This document shows positions 55,147 through 64,000 of a DNA stretch of 64,000 nt, one piece after another. The notes under the pieces are model-generated. The model did no database searches, was not told the DNA's origin, and saw only the letters and a list, made by a program, of their open reading frames with translations. The first letter of the stretch is position 1; each line of letters starts with the position of its first letter. Origin of the DNA: Paenibacillus rigui (GTDB lineage Bacteria; Bacillota; Bacilli; Paenibacillales; NBRC-103111); assembly GCF_002234615.1 (NCBI RefSeq), contig NZ_NMQW01000012.1, forward strand, positions 124,001 to 188,000, given 5' to 3'. A program made the translations under genes and the position numbers.

Positions 55147-56178
55147 TTAACGCCTGGATTTGCCCGCAGGACCCGATTTCCGGAACAAATGAATATTTTC
55201 GAGCGCTCTTCCCGTTCCAATGGCCACGCAATCCAGCGGATTCTCAGCCACAAGCACCGGCATGCCGGTTTCGCGGGACAGCAGCTTATCCAGATTGCGC
55301 AGCAATCCGCCTCCGCCCGTCAGTACAATCCCGCGGTCCATAATATCCGCCGAAAGCTCGGGAGGACACTTCTCCAAGGTTACCTTCACCGCTTCCACGA
55401 TACTGTTGACCGTATCCGCCAAGGCTTCGGTAATTTCCTCAGAGGTAATAGCCATCGTCTTAGGCAGGCCGCTCACCAAGTCTCTGCCGCGAATTTCGAA
55501 TCGAACCGGCTGATCGCTTGACATGGCCGAGCCGATCTCCATTTTGATCGATTCCGCCGTACGTTCCCCAATCATGAGGTTGTATGTACGCTTGATATAC
55601 TGCGTAATCGCCTCATCCATCTCGTCTCCGGCCACACGAATGGACCGGCTGGTAACGATGCCTCCAAGAGAAATGACGGCCACCTCGGTCGTCCCGCCGC
55701 CGATATCTACAACCATACTGCCTGTCGGCTCCCATACCGGCAGATCGGCACCGATCGCCGCTGCGAACGGTTCCTCAATCGTATAGGCGTCACGCGCTCC
55801 CGCCTGACGGGTAGCATCCTCGACCGCACGCTTCTCCACTGCCGTAATACCCGACGGGACACATACCATCACGCTCGGATGGCGCTGGAACAGCAAGCGC
55901 TGCTTTTGCGCCTGGCGAATGAAATATTTGATCATTGTCGAGGTCGTATCGAAATCTGCGATAACCCCGTCTTTCATCGGACGGACGGCTCTAATATTTC
56001 CAGGAGTACGCCCAATCATTTTCTTGGCGGCCTCTCCTACCGCTTCAATCGTCTTTGTATCGGTGCGCAGCGCCACAACGGACGGCTCCCGGACAACGAT
56101 CCCTTTGCCTTTGACATAAACCAACGTATTTGCAGTGCCCAGATCGATACCCAGGTCTTTTGTGAAACCACCAAACAT
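55147..56178 (-). CDS. mreB: rod shape-determining actin homologue MreB
   Basis: 343 residues. Actin-fold ATP loops [18 protein letters not shown] and [18 protein letters not shown], plus [15 protein letters not shown]. Membrane-bound filaments guide wall synthesis. Follows radC by 47 bases and starts the mreBCD set. Confidence 0.97.
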   Translation of the reverse strand: MFGGFTKDLGIDLGTANTLVYVKGKGIVVREPSVVALRTDTKTIEAVGEAAKKMIGRTPGNIRAVRPMKDGVIADFDTTSTMIKYFIRQAQKQRLLFQRHPSVMVCVPSGITAVEKRAVEDATRQAGARDAYTIEEPFAAAIGADLPVWEPTGSMVVDIGGGTTEVAVISLGGIVTSRSIRVAGDEMDEAITQYIKRTYNLMIGERTAESIKMEIGSAMSSDQPVRFEIRGRDLVSGLPKTMAITSEEITEALADTVNSIVEAVKVTLEKCPPELSADIMDRGIVLTGGGGLLRNLDKLLSRETGMPVLVAENPLDCVAIGTGRALENIHLFRKSGPAGKSRR

Positions 56179-56225
56179 GTAGGTACTCCCTTCCTTGTCG
56201 TTACCAAATTTCTATTATGTTTATG

Positions 56226-56915
56226 TTACATCAAACCTTGCTCCTTTAAACTGACAAACTTCCGATCGCCAATCACGATATGATCGAGCACCTCAATGCC
56301 GACAATATCACCGGCTTCCACGAGCCGCTGGGTCATCTGTACGTCTTCGGAGCTTGGGGTCGGATCGCCGCTAGGGTGGTTGTGAACGCAAATAATCGAA
56401 GCGCTGCTCCGCTTGATCGCCGCCCGGAATACTTCCCTCGGATGAACGATGGATGCGTTCAGGCTCCCCATCGATAGCGTCTCCTGACCTATGACGTGAT
56501 TTTTTGTATTTAAAAACAGACAAACAAAATGCTCTTTGTTTAAATAACGCAGCTCTTCCATTAGCAAGTCCGCTACATCCTTCGGCGAACGAACGGTTAC
56601 CGTGTCCTCCATCGTACTGCGGGCCAGCCTGCGGCCGAGTTCGATGCCGGCTTGGATTTGCAGTCCTTTGGCGGCGCCAATTCCTTTGATTTCCGTCAGC
56701 TGCTCCAGGCTCATATCTACGAGATTACGCAGCCCGCCTGCTTGACTAAGCACACGCTGAGCCAATAAGACAGCCGATTCCTGATACGTGCCGGTCCGAA
56801 GCAAGATTGCCAGCAGTTCCGCGTTACTTAATGCTTGAGCCCCATACTGCATCATGCGTTCTCTAGGTCGTTCTTCGTTTGGGACATCGCGCAATATGAC
56901 ATTGCTCGATTCCAT
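56226..56915 (-). CDS. radC: RadC/JAB-domain protein
   Basis: 229 residues. N-terminal helix-hairpin-helix (ALSNAELLAILLRTGT ... IKGIGAAKGLQIQA) and a JAB1/MPN metalloprotease-like core with HNHPSGDPTPSSED, the zinc site. Despite the name its role in repair is not proven. In B. subtilis the maf-radC-mreBCD order is the same. Confidence 0.93.
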   Translation of the reverse strand: MESSNVILRDVPNEERPRERMMQYGAQALSNAELLAILLRTGTYQESAVLLAQRVLSQAGGLRNLVDMSLEQLTEIKGIGAAKGLQIQAGIELGRRLARSTMEDTVTVRSPKDVADLLMEELRYLNKEHFVCLFLNTKNHVIGQETLSMGSLNASIVHPREVFRAAIKRSSASIICVHNHPSGDPTPSSEDVQMTQRLVEAGDIVGIEVLDHIVIGDRKFVSLKEQGLM

Positions 56916-56972
56916 TCATTCCCCTCTTTCATTCAAAAATGTTGTGAACACCCATTATAGCATGATGCCGGG

Positions 56973-57584
56973 TTAAATAACAGCAACGCCCAGACGCCGC
57001 AGCAAATCGCTCAGCAGCGACATCGGCAGGCCGACGACACTGAAATAATCGCCCTCAATCCGTTCCACAAGGGTGGCGCCCAAGCCTTGAATCCCGTAGG
57101 ATCCAGCCTTGTCCATCGGTTCGCCCGTATCAATATAACGCTCGATTTGGTCATCCGTCAACGCCTTCATCGAAACTGACACCATCTGGCAGGAGACCAG
57201 CTCTTGTCCCGTCCGAAGATCGATGCAGGATACCCCGCTGTATACCTTGTGCGCCCTCCCCTGAAGCCGTTTGAGCGTAAGGAAAGCGTCCTGCTTGTCC
57301 TTCGGCTTGCCAAGAACGAGGGAATCGAGCACGACAATCGTATCGGAGCCGATGATAACCCCCTCGCTGCCCTCCGGCTGCTCTACCTTATACAATTCGT
57401 ACACTGCTCCCGCTTTGCGACTGGATAATTGTTCCACGACTTGCTGCGGGCTGAGTCCCGGCTCCGTGTCCTCGTTCACATCGCTGACTCTGATTTCAAA
57501 CGGCAGCCGAAGGGATTGAATCAATTCCTGACGACGGGGCGATGATGACGCCAAAATCAGTTTTTTCTGTTCCTTCATCGACAT
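56973..57584 (-). CDS. maf: Maf-like nucleoside triphosphate pyrophosphatase
   Basis: 203 residues. SSSPRRQELI at the N-terminus, GSDTIVVLDSLVLGKP and GSYGIQGLGA, the Maf family motifs. These enzymes hydrolyse dTTP/UTP or modified nucleotides and influence septation. ATG 57584 follows AGGAG at 7 bases; the gene precedes radC by 57 bases. Confidence 0.93.
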   Translation of the reverse strand: MSMKEQKKLILASSSPRRQELIQSLRLPFEIRVSDVNEDTEPGLSPQQVVEQLSSRKAGAVYELYKVEQPEGSEGVIIGSDTIVVLDSLVLGKPKDKQDAFLTLKRLQGRAHKVYSGVSCIDLRTGQELVSCQMVSVSMKALTDDQIERYIDTGEPMDKAGSYGIQGLGATLVERIEGDYFSVVGLPMSLLSDLLRRLGVAVI

Positions 57585-57635
57585 ATATAGACTCCTTGTC
57601 CCGAATGGTATGATAGTTGTTTGTTTAAGCTTGCG

Positions 57636-57878
57636 TTACAGCTTGCGGTACAGCCAAAAGGCGGCTGCCAAACCGAGCAGACTGATCAGGCTCAGCTTGA
57701 GCTCTAAAAGAAGGTCGTATTTCAAAACGAGTAGATCCGCTTTGGGCTTCCAGGACAGCTCTACGGATTTGGTCAAAAACGATAAGGCCGGCACCGATGA
57801 CAGCAGTTGGCCGATCAACGTTCCCGCCACTAATCCTATGATGAGCAATAAGATGAAAGTAAATGTATTTTTTTTCAA
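57636..57878 (-). CDS. DUF4321-type small membrane protein
   Basis: 80 residues with two hydrophobic helices (FILLLIIGLVAGTLIGQLL and LISLLGLAAAFWLYRKL) around a middle segment with PKADLLVLKYDLLLELKLS. This matches the Bacillota family DUF4321, often encoded just before maf. TTG start at 57878 with AAGG 8 bases upstream. Role unknown. Confidence 0.8.
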   Translation of the reverse strand: MKKNTFTFILLLIIGLVAGTLIGQLLSSVPALSFLTKSVELSWKPKADLLVLKYDLLLELKLSLISLLGLAAAFWLYRKL

Positions 57879-57914
57879 ATGGACGATCCTTCCCTATGAA
57901 TATACTTACCCATA

Positions 57915-57923
57915 ATTATATCA
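57915..57923 (-). promoter_or_regulatory. extended -10 promoter of the maf-radC-mre-min-rodA run
   Basis: TGATATAAT (57923-57915) on the minus strand. The -35 (GTAACA) is poor, which an extended -10 can compensate. Seven bases of the start region are followed by the TTG start of the small membrane protein. Confidence 0.5.
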
Positions 57924-58122
57924 TAGATTTGGAGAATGTTACCTGATTACAATAGGTTCCAGTGCCTTGTACAATGGGAGCAGCGTCTGTCTGCAATGCT
58001 TCTCGATGATGAGCGGCCGCACCCGTCAGCGAGATCGTATCGCCAAAAGGATACCCCCGTTCGAAATGATAGCGAAGGGGAATGATTCCTATGCGCTGAA
58101 CAACAGGAGGGATACTATACAT

Positions 58123-59409
58123 ATGCGTCGGCCTTTTACTATCTTCAGCTTACTGATGGCCTGCGCCATCGCTTTCCCATCGATGTCCGAGGCGGCGAAA
58201 ATTGTGGTGGATGCCGGCCACGGCGGGTCGGACCCGGGCGCTATCGGCGTGAATGGACTCAATGAAAAAACAGTCAATCTGGATATCGCCCTGCAAGTCA
58301 GAGAGCTGCTTATCAAGCGCGGCTATGAGGTCGCAATGACCCGGACGGACGATACCTTCATCAGCTTAAAGGATCGCGTACAATTCACCGATGCACAGCA
58401 AGCGGACTTATTCGTCTCCATCCATGCGAATTCGTACTCGAATGCGGGCACCCGCGGAGCGATGGTGCTTTACTATGATAGCGCCTATCCTCAAGAGGAC
58501 TACCCTGCAAGTCCCCAAATGTCACAGCTTACTCCGCAAAGCCGCGCCTTCGCCCAGCAGATGCTCGACACATTCGTTCGCTCGACCGATGTGGAAAACC
58601 GCGGGCTGCTGCCCAGTGCGGTATACGTAATCCGTATGGGGCAAATTCCGAGCATTCTTGTAGAAACCGCTTTCTTATCGAATGCCCAGGATGCCGCGAT
58701 GCTCTCCACCCCAGAGGTCCGTACGCAGATGGCTCAAGCCATCGAGAGCGGCATTGAAGCGTACCTGCCCCCGGATGCCCAAGGGGGCGAGGGGTTCACG
58801 GATACGCGGACCCATTGGGCCCGGGAAGCGATCGCCCGCCTCAAGACGCAGGGCATCCTCGACGGCGTCGGCAAGCAGTTCCAGCCCGACCGCGAGCTGA
58901 CTCGGGCGGAGTGGGTCACCCTGCTGGACCGGATCTTCGACCTGTCGAAGGTCCAGCCCACTCTTGGCGCCGGCGGCTGCAGCGCCGTCGCCAAAGCCGT
59001 GTACGCAGGCGGGTGCACCTGGCCTGCACCCGCCCCGTTCAAGGACGCGGCGGCAGGCCACTGGGCCTACGCGGCCTTGAACAAGGCGGTTCGCGCCGGC
59101 GTGCTGGACGGGTATGAGGACGGGACGCTTCGTCCCGACCGGCCCGTCACGCGGGCGGAGGTCGCCGCCATGTTCCAGCGGCTGGCGCTGCCGCAGGCAA
59201 GTGCTGCACCTGCAGCGCCGCTGCCGCAGGCGTTCAAGGATGTGCCGGCCGATGCCTGGTCGGCACAGGCGATCTCCAGCCTGAAGCAAGCAGGCTGGAT
59301 TGACGGCGTCACGGCGGACCGCTATATGCCGGACCGCCGCATGACGCGTGCCGAAGCGGCGGCGCTGCTGGACCGCTACGTGCAAAAGCGGAGTCCTGCA
59401 CGGCCCTAG
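58123..59409 (+). CDS. N-acetylmuramoyl-L-alanine amidase with three SLH domains
   Basis: 428 residues from ATG 58123 (AGGAGG about 11 bases upstream). A signal peptide (FSLLMACAIAFPSMSEA) is followed by an Amidase_3 domain with zinc ligands in VVDAGHGGSDPGAIG (H33), the SIHAN motif and the catalytic Glu in ILVETAFLSN. Then come three SLH repeats (GFTDTRTHWAREAI, FKDAAAGHWAYAAL, FKDVPADAWSAQAI) that attach to pyruvylated secondary wall polymer. The SLH part is much richer in G+C than the amidase part. Between SLH 1 and 2 is a Gly-rich insert with two Cys. A cell-wall hydrolase, possibly sporulation-related. Confidence 0.9.
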   Translation: MRRPFTIFSLLMACAIAFPSMSEAAKIVVDAGHGGSDPGAIGVNGLNEKTVNLDIALQVRELLIKRGYEVAMTRTDDTFISLKDRVQFTDAQQADLFVSIHANSYSNAGTRGAMVLYYDSAYPQEDYPASPQMSQLTPQSRAFAQQMLDTFVRSTDVENRGLLPSAVYVIRMGQIPSILVETAFLSNAQDAAMLSTPEVRTQMAQAIESGIEAYLPPDAQGGEGFTDTRTHWAREAIARLKTQGILDGVGKQFQPDRELTRAEWVTLLDRIFDLSKVQPTLGAGGCSAVAKAVYAGGCTWPAPAPFKDAAAGHWAYAALNKAVRAGVLDGYEDGTLRPDRPVTRAEVAAMFQRLALPQASAAPAAPLPQAFKDVPADAWSAQAISSLKQAGWIDGVTADRYMPDRRMTRAEAAALLDRYVQKRSPARP

Positions 59410-59517
59410 CCGCCCATGAGCAGGACAGTACATTTAGGCGAAAGTCCGCGTCTGTCTTATACACAAGGACAAACGGCTTCACCATCTTTCAAGGTGCCAT
59501 ACGTTTGTATTTACCAA

Positions 59518-59572
59518 ACAAAACCCGTGATCCCTGCAGTCTTTGGACTTAAACGCAGGGTCACGGGTTTTG
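59518..59572. terminator. bidirectional terminator after the SLH amidase and the lyase
   Basis: ACAAAACCCGTGATCCCTGC / GCAGGGTCACGGGTTTTGT, about 19 pairs with one mismatch, flanked by A and T tracts. It serves both convergent genes. Confidence 0.85.
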
Positions 59573-59577
59573 TTATT

Positions 59578-61476
59578 TTACAAAGCGGAAGCGCCGGGGG
59601 TTCCCGGAAGAAATTGCACCCGCACGGTCTCTTCCGTACCGGGCTTCGCCACCGTCAGATCCAGGAGATACAGATCTTCCCGCACGCCGCTGTGATTCAT
59701 GAAATCGACACGCTCGACGGAGCATTGCAACTGACTCGCATCAAAGATCAGGTCCGTCACAGCGTTATTCTGCTGCAGCCGAACGCGTCCATCGCTTACC
59801 ATCTCCGGCTTCGTAAAGGAAACGAACCGCTCGACGATGGAATCCGGCGCCTGCTCAAACCGGTAACGGTCGATGAGCTCAAGCTGAGGGGCAGCCCCTT
59901 TTTTATCAAATTGAAACGTTCTAATCAACGATTGCAAATTGGAGCTCGGATACGCCCCCGCCAGCTCCAGCGCAAATACGTCCCGATTCTCACTTGTGGA
60001 TATGTCCAGCACTTGCGCGGCAAACTGCTTGCCCTCCTGCTGTTCTATGCCTTCAATGATAGGAACTGAATGCCCTTTGGACCGGTTGCCTATGTAGCTG
60101 TAGCGCTGTTCCCCGAAGTAGGACTTCGTATACTCTCCGGCCCCCGTATCGGTCAGCAGGGTCGTCCCGTTCACATGGAGCATAAAATGTCCGACGTCGT
60201 TATGATTATGCGGCTCCGCATTATGCCCTCCCTTGGCGGCAAAGCTAACGACATGCCCCTGACTTACCGTGCGGCTGACAAGCCATTCGGCATCCTGCAA
60301 ATAATACACCGCTTCCGTTGCTTCTTCCGATGCCTCAGGAGCAAGACTCCACACAAAATTACGGACGGCGTTCGGCCAGCGGGCACAATGATCTGTCGTA
60401 TAAGATGAAGCGAAACGGGCCGGCGGCATTTCCACCTCCGGATAGATGGTTTTCAAATAACCGGTCAGGCCGGGCGAAAAGCTCGAGTGCAAGGAAGCGT
60501 CGGAAAAGCTGACAGTCCAATCTTCATTCAGATAGCATTTTTGTTGAAACAAAGCGATCTGCTTGATCTTTTCTCCGGTAAATAAATCGACGGCCCCTCC
60601 GGTCCGCTGCTTCAATAAGTCGGCAAAATAAGTATAATAGCCAAACCCGTAGTTCCAGTAGCCTATCCCTTCAGTACAAGCTCCGTCCGCATCAAATCCG
60701 CTGAGGTAGCACTCCATCGCCTGTAGAACCCGTCCGATGATTGGCGTTAGCCCTGCACTGTCCTGGATTAAGTAGAGGGCTGCGGACCCAATAGAGCCGG
60801 AGCATACGGCCGACCAGTTATGGGTAGCTTGCTCCCAAAATAAAAAGGAGCCGAGTTCACAGAACGGTTCAAGAACTCTCTCTCGAATTTCCTTTCTTGC
60901 TCTGCTCATCACCACCTCGGACAGCCGGGTCTCCAATAGACTGCAAATTTCAGCTAACGTAAACGCAGTCTCCGAAGCAAACAAATCGATCGTTTGCCGA
61001 TGCGGCTTCACCTTCCCGTGCAGCTGACCGTCACATGCAGGCGCTTCAGCCTGATTCAGCTTGTCGATCGACTTTAATGAATGTCCGCCAAGGTGAGCCG
61101 GCAAACACCACGTATATTCATCGCACATGGCCCAGATGATATCTTCCAGCGCTTCGATATCCTGAGGCTTTCCATACGCCAAGGACAAGATTGCAAACGT
61201 ATTCAACCGAAGACGGTTTTTAAAGTAAGCTTTCTCAAATTCGATTCGGTTGCCGGTCGTGTCAAAGAGTTTATATTTCGAGAATGGCAGCACCCCGATT
61301 GGCTCCTGGCGCAAGCTTTCCCCAACCTCCACAACCTCCTGCAGCAGCTTGCTGTGGTTTGGCGAAGTGCGGATTTCCTCCCACTTGCTGCCGCTCCGGC
61401 CGATCTCAAAAAGGGGCTGTCCCTTCAACTGTTTGGCTCCATACTCTAAAGCTTCAAAAAGCACTCTCGTATCCAT
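59578..61476 (-). CDS. heparinase II/III-family protein
   Basis: 632 residues from ATG 61476 (AAGG 5 bases and GGAGGG 11 bases upstream). An alpha/alpha-barrel N-terminal half (WAMCDEYTWCLPAHLG, HNWSAVCSGSIGSAALYL) and a beta-sandwich second half with EPHNHNDVGHFMLHVNG, the metal and catalytic His motif of the family. No signal peptide is seen, so it acts inside the cell or on imported oligosaccharide. The family cleaves acidic polysaccharides by beta-elimination; substrate unknown. No transporter or sugar regulator is adjacent. Confidence 0.8.
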   Translation of the reverse strand: MDTRVLFEALEYGAKQLKGQPLFEIGRSGSKWEEIRTSPNHSKLLQEVVEVGESLRQEPIGVLPFSKYKLFDTTGNRIEFEKAYFKNRLRLNTFAILSLAYGKPQDIEALEDIIWAMCDEYTWCLPAHLGGHSLKSIDKLNQAEAPACDGQLHGKVKPHRQTIDLFASETAFTLAEICSLLETRLSEVVMSRARKEIRERVLEPFCELGSFLFWEQATHNWSAVCSGSIGSAALYLIQDSAGLTPIIGRVLQAMECYLSGFDADGACTEGIGYWNYGFGYYTYFADLLKQRTGGAVDLFTGEKIKQIALFQQKCYLNEDWTVSFSDASLHSSFSPGLTGYLKTIYPEVEMPPARFASSYTTDHCARWPNAVRNFVWSLAPEASEEATEAVYYLQDAEWLVSRTVSQGHVVSFAAKGGHNAEPHNHNDVGHFMLHVNGTTLLTDTGAGEYTKSYFGEQRYSYIGNRSKGHSVPIIEGIEQQEGKQFAAQVLDISTSENRDVFALELAGAYPSSNLQSLIRTFQFDKKGAAPQLELIDRYRFEQAPDSIVERFVSFTKPEMVSDGRVRLQQNNAVTDLIFDASQLQCSVERVDFMNHSGVREDLYLLDLTVAKPGTEETVRVQFLPGTPGASAL

Positions 61477-61635
61477 TGATTCCTTATCCCTCCTAATAAA
61501 TATTCTAATGATGGATGGAACTTGTACATGAGTCACTACTGTTCTATCACAAAAAAAAGAAGATGTATATAGGTATATTAACTTCCTTACATTGACACAA
61601 TACAAACAAATTTACCATACGAGGAGGGAATCGGT

Positions 61636-62403
61636 ATGAGCAAGGAGCAGCCCAAAGCACCGGAGAGCCAGTCACGGCGTCAGTTTCTTAAATATTCTGG
61701 CACAGCGATCGGCGGCGCTATTGTCGGCGGTGTCATCGGAGGAGCCATTGCAGCCAACCGTAAAAACAATACGGCCAAAACCCCGGAAGGACAGACGGCG
61801 GAAACACCGACTAAAAATTACAGCCAGGCTTTGATGTATTTCACGCAGGACCAATTCGATACGACGGAAGCCGCGTCGGAACGCATTTTCCCTAAAGATG
61901 ACCTCGGCCCCGGAGCGAAGGAGCTGGGCGTAGCTTACTTTATCGATCACCAGCTTGCCAGTCAATGGGGGAACAACGGCAAGGAATACATGATAGGTCC
62001 CTTCATTAAAGGGGAGCCGACGCAGGGGAACTACCCCAGCATCAAACGGCATGACCTGTTTACCCATGGCTTGAAGGCCTTGCAGGATACAAGCCAATCG
62101 AAGTATCAGAAAGCGTTTCAGGAGCTGGCCCCGGAACAGCAAGACGAGCTTCTCGGATTGTTCGAAAAGGGAGAACAGGTTACCGTGACCGGCGGGACGG
62201 CTCAACAGTTTTTCAATCTGCTGAAAAATTTCACGATCGAAGGCGTCTATTCCGATCCGCTGTATGGCGGCAACAAGGATATGCAGGGCTGGAAAATGCG
62301 CAATTACCCTGGCAACCAAATGAGCTACACCGAAATTATGGCCAAAGACCAGTTTGTCAAAATTGAACCGGCCAGTCTGCACGATCATATGACTGCACAT
62401 TGA
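61636..62403 (+). CDS. gluconate 2-dehydrogenase subunit 3-like protein, Tat-exported
   Basis: 255 residues. Twin-arginine signal SRRQFLKYSG followed by a Gly-rich hydrophobic stretch (AIGGAIVGGVIGGAIAA). The mature part (LMYFTQDQFDTTEAASERIFPKDDLGPGAKELGVAYFID) is the GADH subunit 3 family. It lies 17 bases before the flavoprotein gene and probably carries the cofactor-loaded partner out by the Tat route. GAGGAGG stands 8 bases before the ATG. A possible promoter TTGACA is about 40 bases upstream. Confidence 0.88.
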   Translation: MSKEQPKAPESQSRRQFLKYSGTAIGGAIVGGVIGGAIAANRKNNTAKTPEGQTAETPTKNYSQALMYFTQDQFDTTEAASERIFPKDDLGPGAKELGVAYFIDHQLASQWGNNGKEYMIGPFIKGEPTQGNYPSIKRHDLFTHGLKALQDTSQSKYQKAFQELAPEQQDELLGLFEKGEQVTVTGGTAQQFFNLLKNFTIEGVYSDPLYGGNKDMQGWKMRNYPGNQMSYTEIMAKDQFVKIEPASLHDHMTAH

Positions 62404-62420
62404 ACAAGAGGTGAAAGAGC

Positions 62421-64000
62421 ATGGCGACTAAACTACCAAAGGTACCGGTTGTGATCGTAGGCATGGGCTGGGTCGGCGGCATTATCGCGGCGGAGCTTGC
62501 CAAGCAGGGTACGAAAGTGGTTGGACTCGAGCGCGGCAAATCGCGTACGACAACGGACTATTATATGGTGCATGATGAGCTGCGTTATGCGCAGCGCTAT
62601 GATTTGATGCAGGATTTATCCAAGGAGACGGTCACCTTCCGGAACACGGAGAAATTGACTGCGGTCCCGATGCGAACCTACGGATCGTTCCTGCTGGGAG
62701 AAGGGCTTGGAGGCTCGGGCATTCACTGGAACGGTCAATCGTTCCGCTTCCTCCCATACGATTTTGAAATTTACAGCAAAACGGTGGAGCGTTACGGAAA
62801 AAACAAAATTCCTGCGGGAATGACGATTCAGGATTGGGGCATCACCTATGACCAGCTGGAGCCTTATTTCTTGAAATACGAGAATATGGCGGGCATTTCG
62901 GGCGATTCGGATGAAAATCCTACAATCGGCAAACGGTCCGCCCCATTTCCAACCCCCGCGATGATTAAAACGCCTATATTGAAAATGTTCGAGGATGCGA
63001 GCAAAAAATTGGGATTGCACCCTTACATGGGCCCTTCTGCAAACTTGTCCCAGCAATACACCAACCCGGATGGCATTACTCGTGCCGCCTGTCAATATTG
63101 TGCCTTCTGTGAGCGGTTCGGCTGCGAATACGGCGCAAAGGCGGATCCGGTCGTTACCGTGCTCCCTGTTGCTGAAAAAACGGGCAATTACGAGCTTCGC
63201 ACCTTTTCCAATGTCATCCAAGTTCTCAATGACGGGAAAAAGGCTACCGGTGTCCTTTATGTGAATACCGTAACCGGTGAACAGTTCGAACAGCCGGCCG
63301 ATATTGTGGTCATGGCCAGCTACGTGTTCAATAACGTGAAGCTTTTGCTGCTGTCCAAGCTCGGCAAGCCATACGATCCGGCCACAGGCAACGGGGTTAT
63401 CGGACGAAACTATGCTTATCAGGTACAGGGAGGTTCCGCAACCGGCTTCTTTGATGATAAGGAATTCAACCTGTACGCAGGGGCAGGGGCTCTTGGCATG
63501 GAGGTCGACGATTTCAACGGGGATAACTTCGACCACGGGCCGTTGAACTTTATCCATGGCGCCGGCATCCGCGTGTACCAGGCAGGCCAAAGACCTATTG
63601 CCAATAATTCGGTTCCTGCCGGAACCCCGGGCTGGGGCGCAGAATTTAAGAAAAAATCGATATTTTATGCAAATCGTACGATCACCGTTTCTCCTCAAGG
63701 CTCCAATATGCCGTGGAGACATCATTATATTGATCTGGACCCGACTTACAAGGACATTTACGGACTTCCGCTACCTCGGGTAACGTTTGATTTCGAGGAT
63801 CAGGACCGGGAAATGGTCAAGTTTCTTGCAACCAAATCAACGGCCATCATGAAGGAAATGGCTCCTACCAACATGGGCTCCTCCGACCAGTTAAAGCCTT
63901 ATAATATCGTACCTTACCAATCCACCCATAATACAGGGGGCGTGGTCATGGGTGCGGACCCCGGCACATCGGCGGTCAACAATTATTTACAAATGTGGGA
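62421..64000 (+). CDS. GMC-family gluconate/sugar dehydrogenase flavoprotein (C-terminus cut)
   Basis: The open frame runs from ATG 62421 (GAGGTG 7 bases upstream) past the window edge; 526 codons are seen. FAD loop VPVVIVGMGWVGGIIAAELA at 8-27, LLGEGLGGSGIHWNGQ (91-106), a Cys cluster C224-C227-C230-C235 in CQYCAFCERFGCEYG, and near the end the C-terminal signature QSTHNTGGVVMGADP with the catalytic-type His. Such Cys sets hold an iron-sulfur cluster in FAD-dependent glucose dehydrogenases. It oxidises a sugar or sugar acid outside the membrane with the subunit 3 partner. A cytochrome subunit, if any, would be beyond the window. Confidence 0.88.
   Translation, partial: MATKLPKVPVVIVGMGWVGGIIAAELAKQGTKVVGLERGKSRTTTDYYMVHDELRYAQRYDLMQDLSKETVTFRNTEKLTAVPMRTYGSFLLGEGLGGSGIHWNGQSFRFLPYDFEIYSKTVERYGKNKIPAGMTIQDWGITYDQLEPYFLKYENMAGISGDSDENPTIGKRSAPFPTPAMIKTPILKMFEDASKKLGLHPYMGPSANLSQQYTNPDGITRAACQYCAFCERFGCEYGAKADPVVTVLPVAEKTGNYELRTFSNVIQVLNDGKKATGVLYVNTVTGEQFEQPADIVVMASYVFNNVKLLLLSKLGKPYDPATGNGVIGRNYAYQVQGGSATGFFDDKEFNLYAGAGALGMEVDDFNGDNFDHGPLNFIHGAGIRVYQAGQRPIANNSVPAGTPGWGAEFKKKSIFYANRTITVSPQGSNMPWRHHYIDLDPTYKDIYGLPLPRVTFDFEDQDREMVKFLATKSTAIMKEMAPTNMGSSDQLKPYNIVPYQSTHNTGGVVMGADPGTSAVNNYLQMW

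Noticed and set aside
58675-59433. 252-codon minus-strand frame across the SLH amidase
   Set aside because: Antisense to the SLH repeats; a product of G+C bias with no start site.
62616-63725. 369-codon minus-strand frame
   Set aside because: Antisense to the GMC dehydrogenase, whose FAD motif and Cys cluster are on the plus strand.

Overview
The window looks like chromosome of an endospore-forming member of the Bacillota, most likely Paenibacillaceae. The evidence is gene content and order: hisS-aspS under a T-box, rplU-prp-rpmA-spo0B-obg, mreBCD-minCD-spoIVFAB, ruvCAB-queA-tgt-yajC and hom-thrB-pheA follow Bacillus-type order. The SLH-domain amidase, split secD/secF and an RNase E/G homologue are more typical of Paenibacillus than of Bacillus subtilis. 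There are no rRNA or tRNA genes, no CRISPR array, no transposase and no phage genes. Most genes lie on the minus strand. Both window edges cut genes (rarA at the left, a GMC oxidoreductase at the right).

Layout, left to right. 1-5.2 kb: rarA, tcdA, aspS, hisS and the T-box leader. 5.3-10.6 kb: a membrane-anchored FAD oxidoreductase, a small unknown gene, dtd and relA. 10.7-14.3 kb: a spore-coat island with cotH, a CotG-like repeat protein and two CotB-type proteins; this is the most distinctive locus here. 14.4-20.6 kb: apt, recJ, a cation-efflux gene, secF and secD. 20.6-24.1 kb: comN-like, spoVB, a YetF-type gene and a small membrane protein gene. 24.1-31.1 kb: yajC, tgt, queA, a SpoIID-domain protein, ruvB, ruvA and ruvC. 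31.2-33.7 kb: bofC and a SafA/ExsA-type LysM coat morphogen. 34-38.7 kb: ilvE, pheA, thrB, hom and pheB, an amino-acid run ending at a strong terminator. 38.8-44.2 kb: a NUDIX gene, then an anthranilate-phosphoribosyltransferase-like gene beside an assimilatory nitrate reductase and a nitrate transporter. 44.5-50.9 kb: obg, spo0B, rpmA, prp, rplU, rng, spoIVFB and spoIVFA. 51-57.9 kb: rodA, minD, minC, mreD, mreC, mreB, radC, maf and a small membrane protein. 58.1-64 kb: SLH amidase, heparinase-like lyase, and a Tat-exported gluconate-dehydrogenase-type pair.

Sporulation links many loci. Spo0B feeds the phosphorelay. BofC, SpoIVFA and SpoIVFB form the forespore-to-mother-cell checkpoint that activates sigma-K. 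SpoVB serves cortex precursor export. The SafA-like protein and the CotH/CotG/CotB set build the coat, with CotH expected to phosphorylate the Ser-rich coat proteins. A second theme is shape and division (MreBCD, MinCD, RodA). Regulation visible in the DNA includes a T-box with an Asp-like specifier, an L21 leader, a GlnR/TnrA-like site on the nitrate promoter, and many sigma-A promoters and intrinsic terminators that define transcription units. All functional calls come from reading motifs by eye; no database search was run.
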